Assembly: GCA_035711465.1 (NCBI GenBank)
Contig: DASTCC010000049.1
Location: 1-15,569, forward strand
Length of the DNA: 15,569 nt
DNA from: DASTCC01 sp035711465
GTDB lineage: Bacteria; Acidobacteriota; Vicinamibacteria; Vicinamibacterales; SCN-69-37
Direction: 5' to 3'
Below are positions 14,746 through 15,569 of the stretch, one piece after another. A model generated the notes under the pieces. It ran no database searches and had not been told where the DNA came from. It worked only from the letters and a program-made list of their open reading frames with translations. Made by a program: the position numbers and the translations under genes. Position 1 is the first letter of the stretch. Each line of letters begins with the position of its first letter.

Positions 14746-15569
14746 GGCCGCGCTCCTCCCCCGCCCCCGTTCTCGCGTCGAGGTACTGGCGCCACAACGC
14801 CCCTTGCGCCAGACCGAACAGCGCGCGCCGGCAACGTGGGCAGACGTCCTGGTAATGCCGGCCGCCATCGAGCTCGTAGCGGAACCCGAGATCGCGCTCG
14901 ACCGTCGCCAGGTCGCGCACCATCTGCGCGGAGGCATGCGGCTGACCGCAGCGCGAGCAGCGAGCTTTGTCGCCGCGCGCGCCGGCATCCTTGTAGAAGC
15001 CGACGCCGAGCTGGGCCGGACGCTGGAACACGTGGAACAGCTTGCCGAACGGCAGCCACAGCAGCGTGACGATCACCACGCAGGCGTGCAGGATGGCGAG
15101 AAAGTCGTAGGCGTAACCGCGCATCCACGTGTAGCTGGCGGTGAGCATCAGCCCGCTGATGCTGATCGCGAACAGCAGCAGCAGCGGCATGATGTCCTGG
15201 GCGAACTGCTGCGTCGCCACCGCGCCGTGATCGATCATCCGCCGCCTGAAGGCGAGCATCACGCCGGCGATCACGAGAAATGACGACCAGACCAGGCCGT
15301 GGAAGATGACGAAGGCGGCGAAAGACTCGACCGGGAAAGTCTGCGTCGGGATGCCGAATACGAACGTGCGGTAGGTCTCGAGATCACCGGGCACCGTTTC
15401 GAAGTGGATCCACCCCCAGACGAGCGGGAACGTAATCGCGGCGGCCAGGATGCAGCCCCACATGATCAGCCAGTGGGCCAGGCCGCGCAGCCGCCCACGC
15501 GTGAAGATGTAGTCGTTGCCCGCAAACTCCAGCAGCGCGCGCCGGCCCAGAGACACCGCGTTGCGGCCG
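14738..15569 (-). CDS. NarI/HdrE-like cytochrome b membrane subunit with C-terminal CxxC/CxxC domain (5' end outside window)
   Basis: The frame stays open to the window edge. A GTG at 15556 would give 272 residues but has no ribosome-binding site, so the true N-terminus, perhaps with another helix, probably lies outside. Numbered from that GTG, membrane helices fall at about 24-48, 78-102, 120-141 and 150-170. H157 and H175 are 18 residues apart, the spacing of the second heme-ligand pair in NarI; H28 (GLAHWLIMWG) and H86 (IFHGLVW) are candidates for the other ligands. The GLAHWLIMWG context also resembles HdrE/DsrM-type quinone-reactive cytochromes. After the helices comes a soluble domain with C200-x2-C203 and C239-x2-C242, probably a zinc ribbon or rubredoxin-like site. 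Translational overlap with the Mo subunit makes it the likely membrane, quinone-facing subunit of the same complex. Confidence 0.75.
   Translation of the reverse strand, partial: GRNAVSLGRRALLEFAGNDYIFTRGRLRGLAHWLIMWGCILAAAITFPLVWGWIHFETVPGDLETYRTFVFGIPTQTFPVESFAAFVIFHGLVWSSFLVIAGVMLAFRRRMIDHGAVATQQFAQDIMPLLLLFAISISGLMLTASYTWMRGYAYDFLAILHACVVIVTLLWLPFGKLFHVFQRPAQLGVGFYKDAGARGDKARCSRCGQPHASAQMVRDLATVERDLGFRYELDGGRHYQDVCPRCRRALFGLAQGALWRQYLDARTGAGEERGRG

Noticed and set aside
14746..14988. Longer reading of the Mo oxidoreductase up to 14988
   Set aside because: The extra 81 residues are Arg/Ser/Ala-rich shadow of the cytochrome gene, whereas GTG 14745 has a good ribosome-binding site.
12481..15069. 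Very long plus-strand open frame (862 codons) opposite the Mo oxidoreductase gene
   Set aside because: It is fully antisense to genes with clear motifs, its translation is Arg/Asp/Val-rich without domains, and long antisense frames are expected at this GC content.

Overview
The window looks like a chromosomal stretch of a GC-rich Acidobacteriota-type bacterium, perhaps of the Vicinamibacteria kind. The main pointer is a short PadR regulator followed by a large orphan MacB/FtsX-type permease with the acidobacterial ADOP layout. Very high GC at third codon positions and many GTG/TTG starts fit this. Taxonomy is inferred from gene content only. No rRNA, tRNA, CRISPR array or transposase gene was seen.

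Left part, plus strand (1-6121). The window opens inside a gene for an unusual fusion: an SLC1/DAACS-type membrane transporter domain, one extra membrane helix, then a solute-binding protein family 3 domain. It is followed by about 450 bases holding the decayed minus-strand N-terminus of a GNAT acetyltransferase, with one frameshift and a missing C-terminus. Next come three tightly overlapping genes: a VTT/DedA-type membrane protein, a phospholipase D (cardiolipin synthase-like) protein with its own C-terminal VTT domain, and an endonuclease/exonuclease/phosphatase (EEP) protein. This cassette resembles the clsB-ybhP neighbourhood of enterobacteria and suggests membrane phospholipid synthesis or remodelling.

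Middle part, plus strand (6122-9268). A PadR regulator with a possible operator/promoter upstream is followed by an ADOP permease. Between them lie two tandem 58-bp units, each forming a long hairpin of REP type, bounded by the octamer CTAGAAAG.

Right part, minus strand (9297-15569), transcribed right to left. A run of overlapping genes encodes a NarI/HdrE-like cytochrome b with a C-terminal CxxC/CxxC domain (running off the edge), a NasA/NapA/FdhF-like molybdopterin oxidoreductase, a four-cluster ferredoxin-like subunit, a Rieske protein with a Tat motif, and a two-helix membrane protein. Together they predict a membrane oxidoreductase with a cytoplasmic Mo catalytic module and an outside Rieske module. 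This is the strongest candidate for an unusual system here. The last minus-strand gene, 61 bases further on, encodes a MltF-like lipoprotein (solute-binding domain plus lytic transglycosylase domain) and ends tail-to-tail with the ADOP gene.
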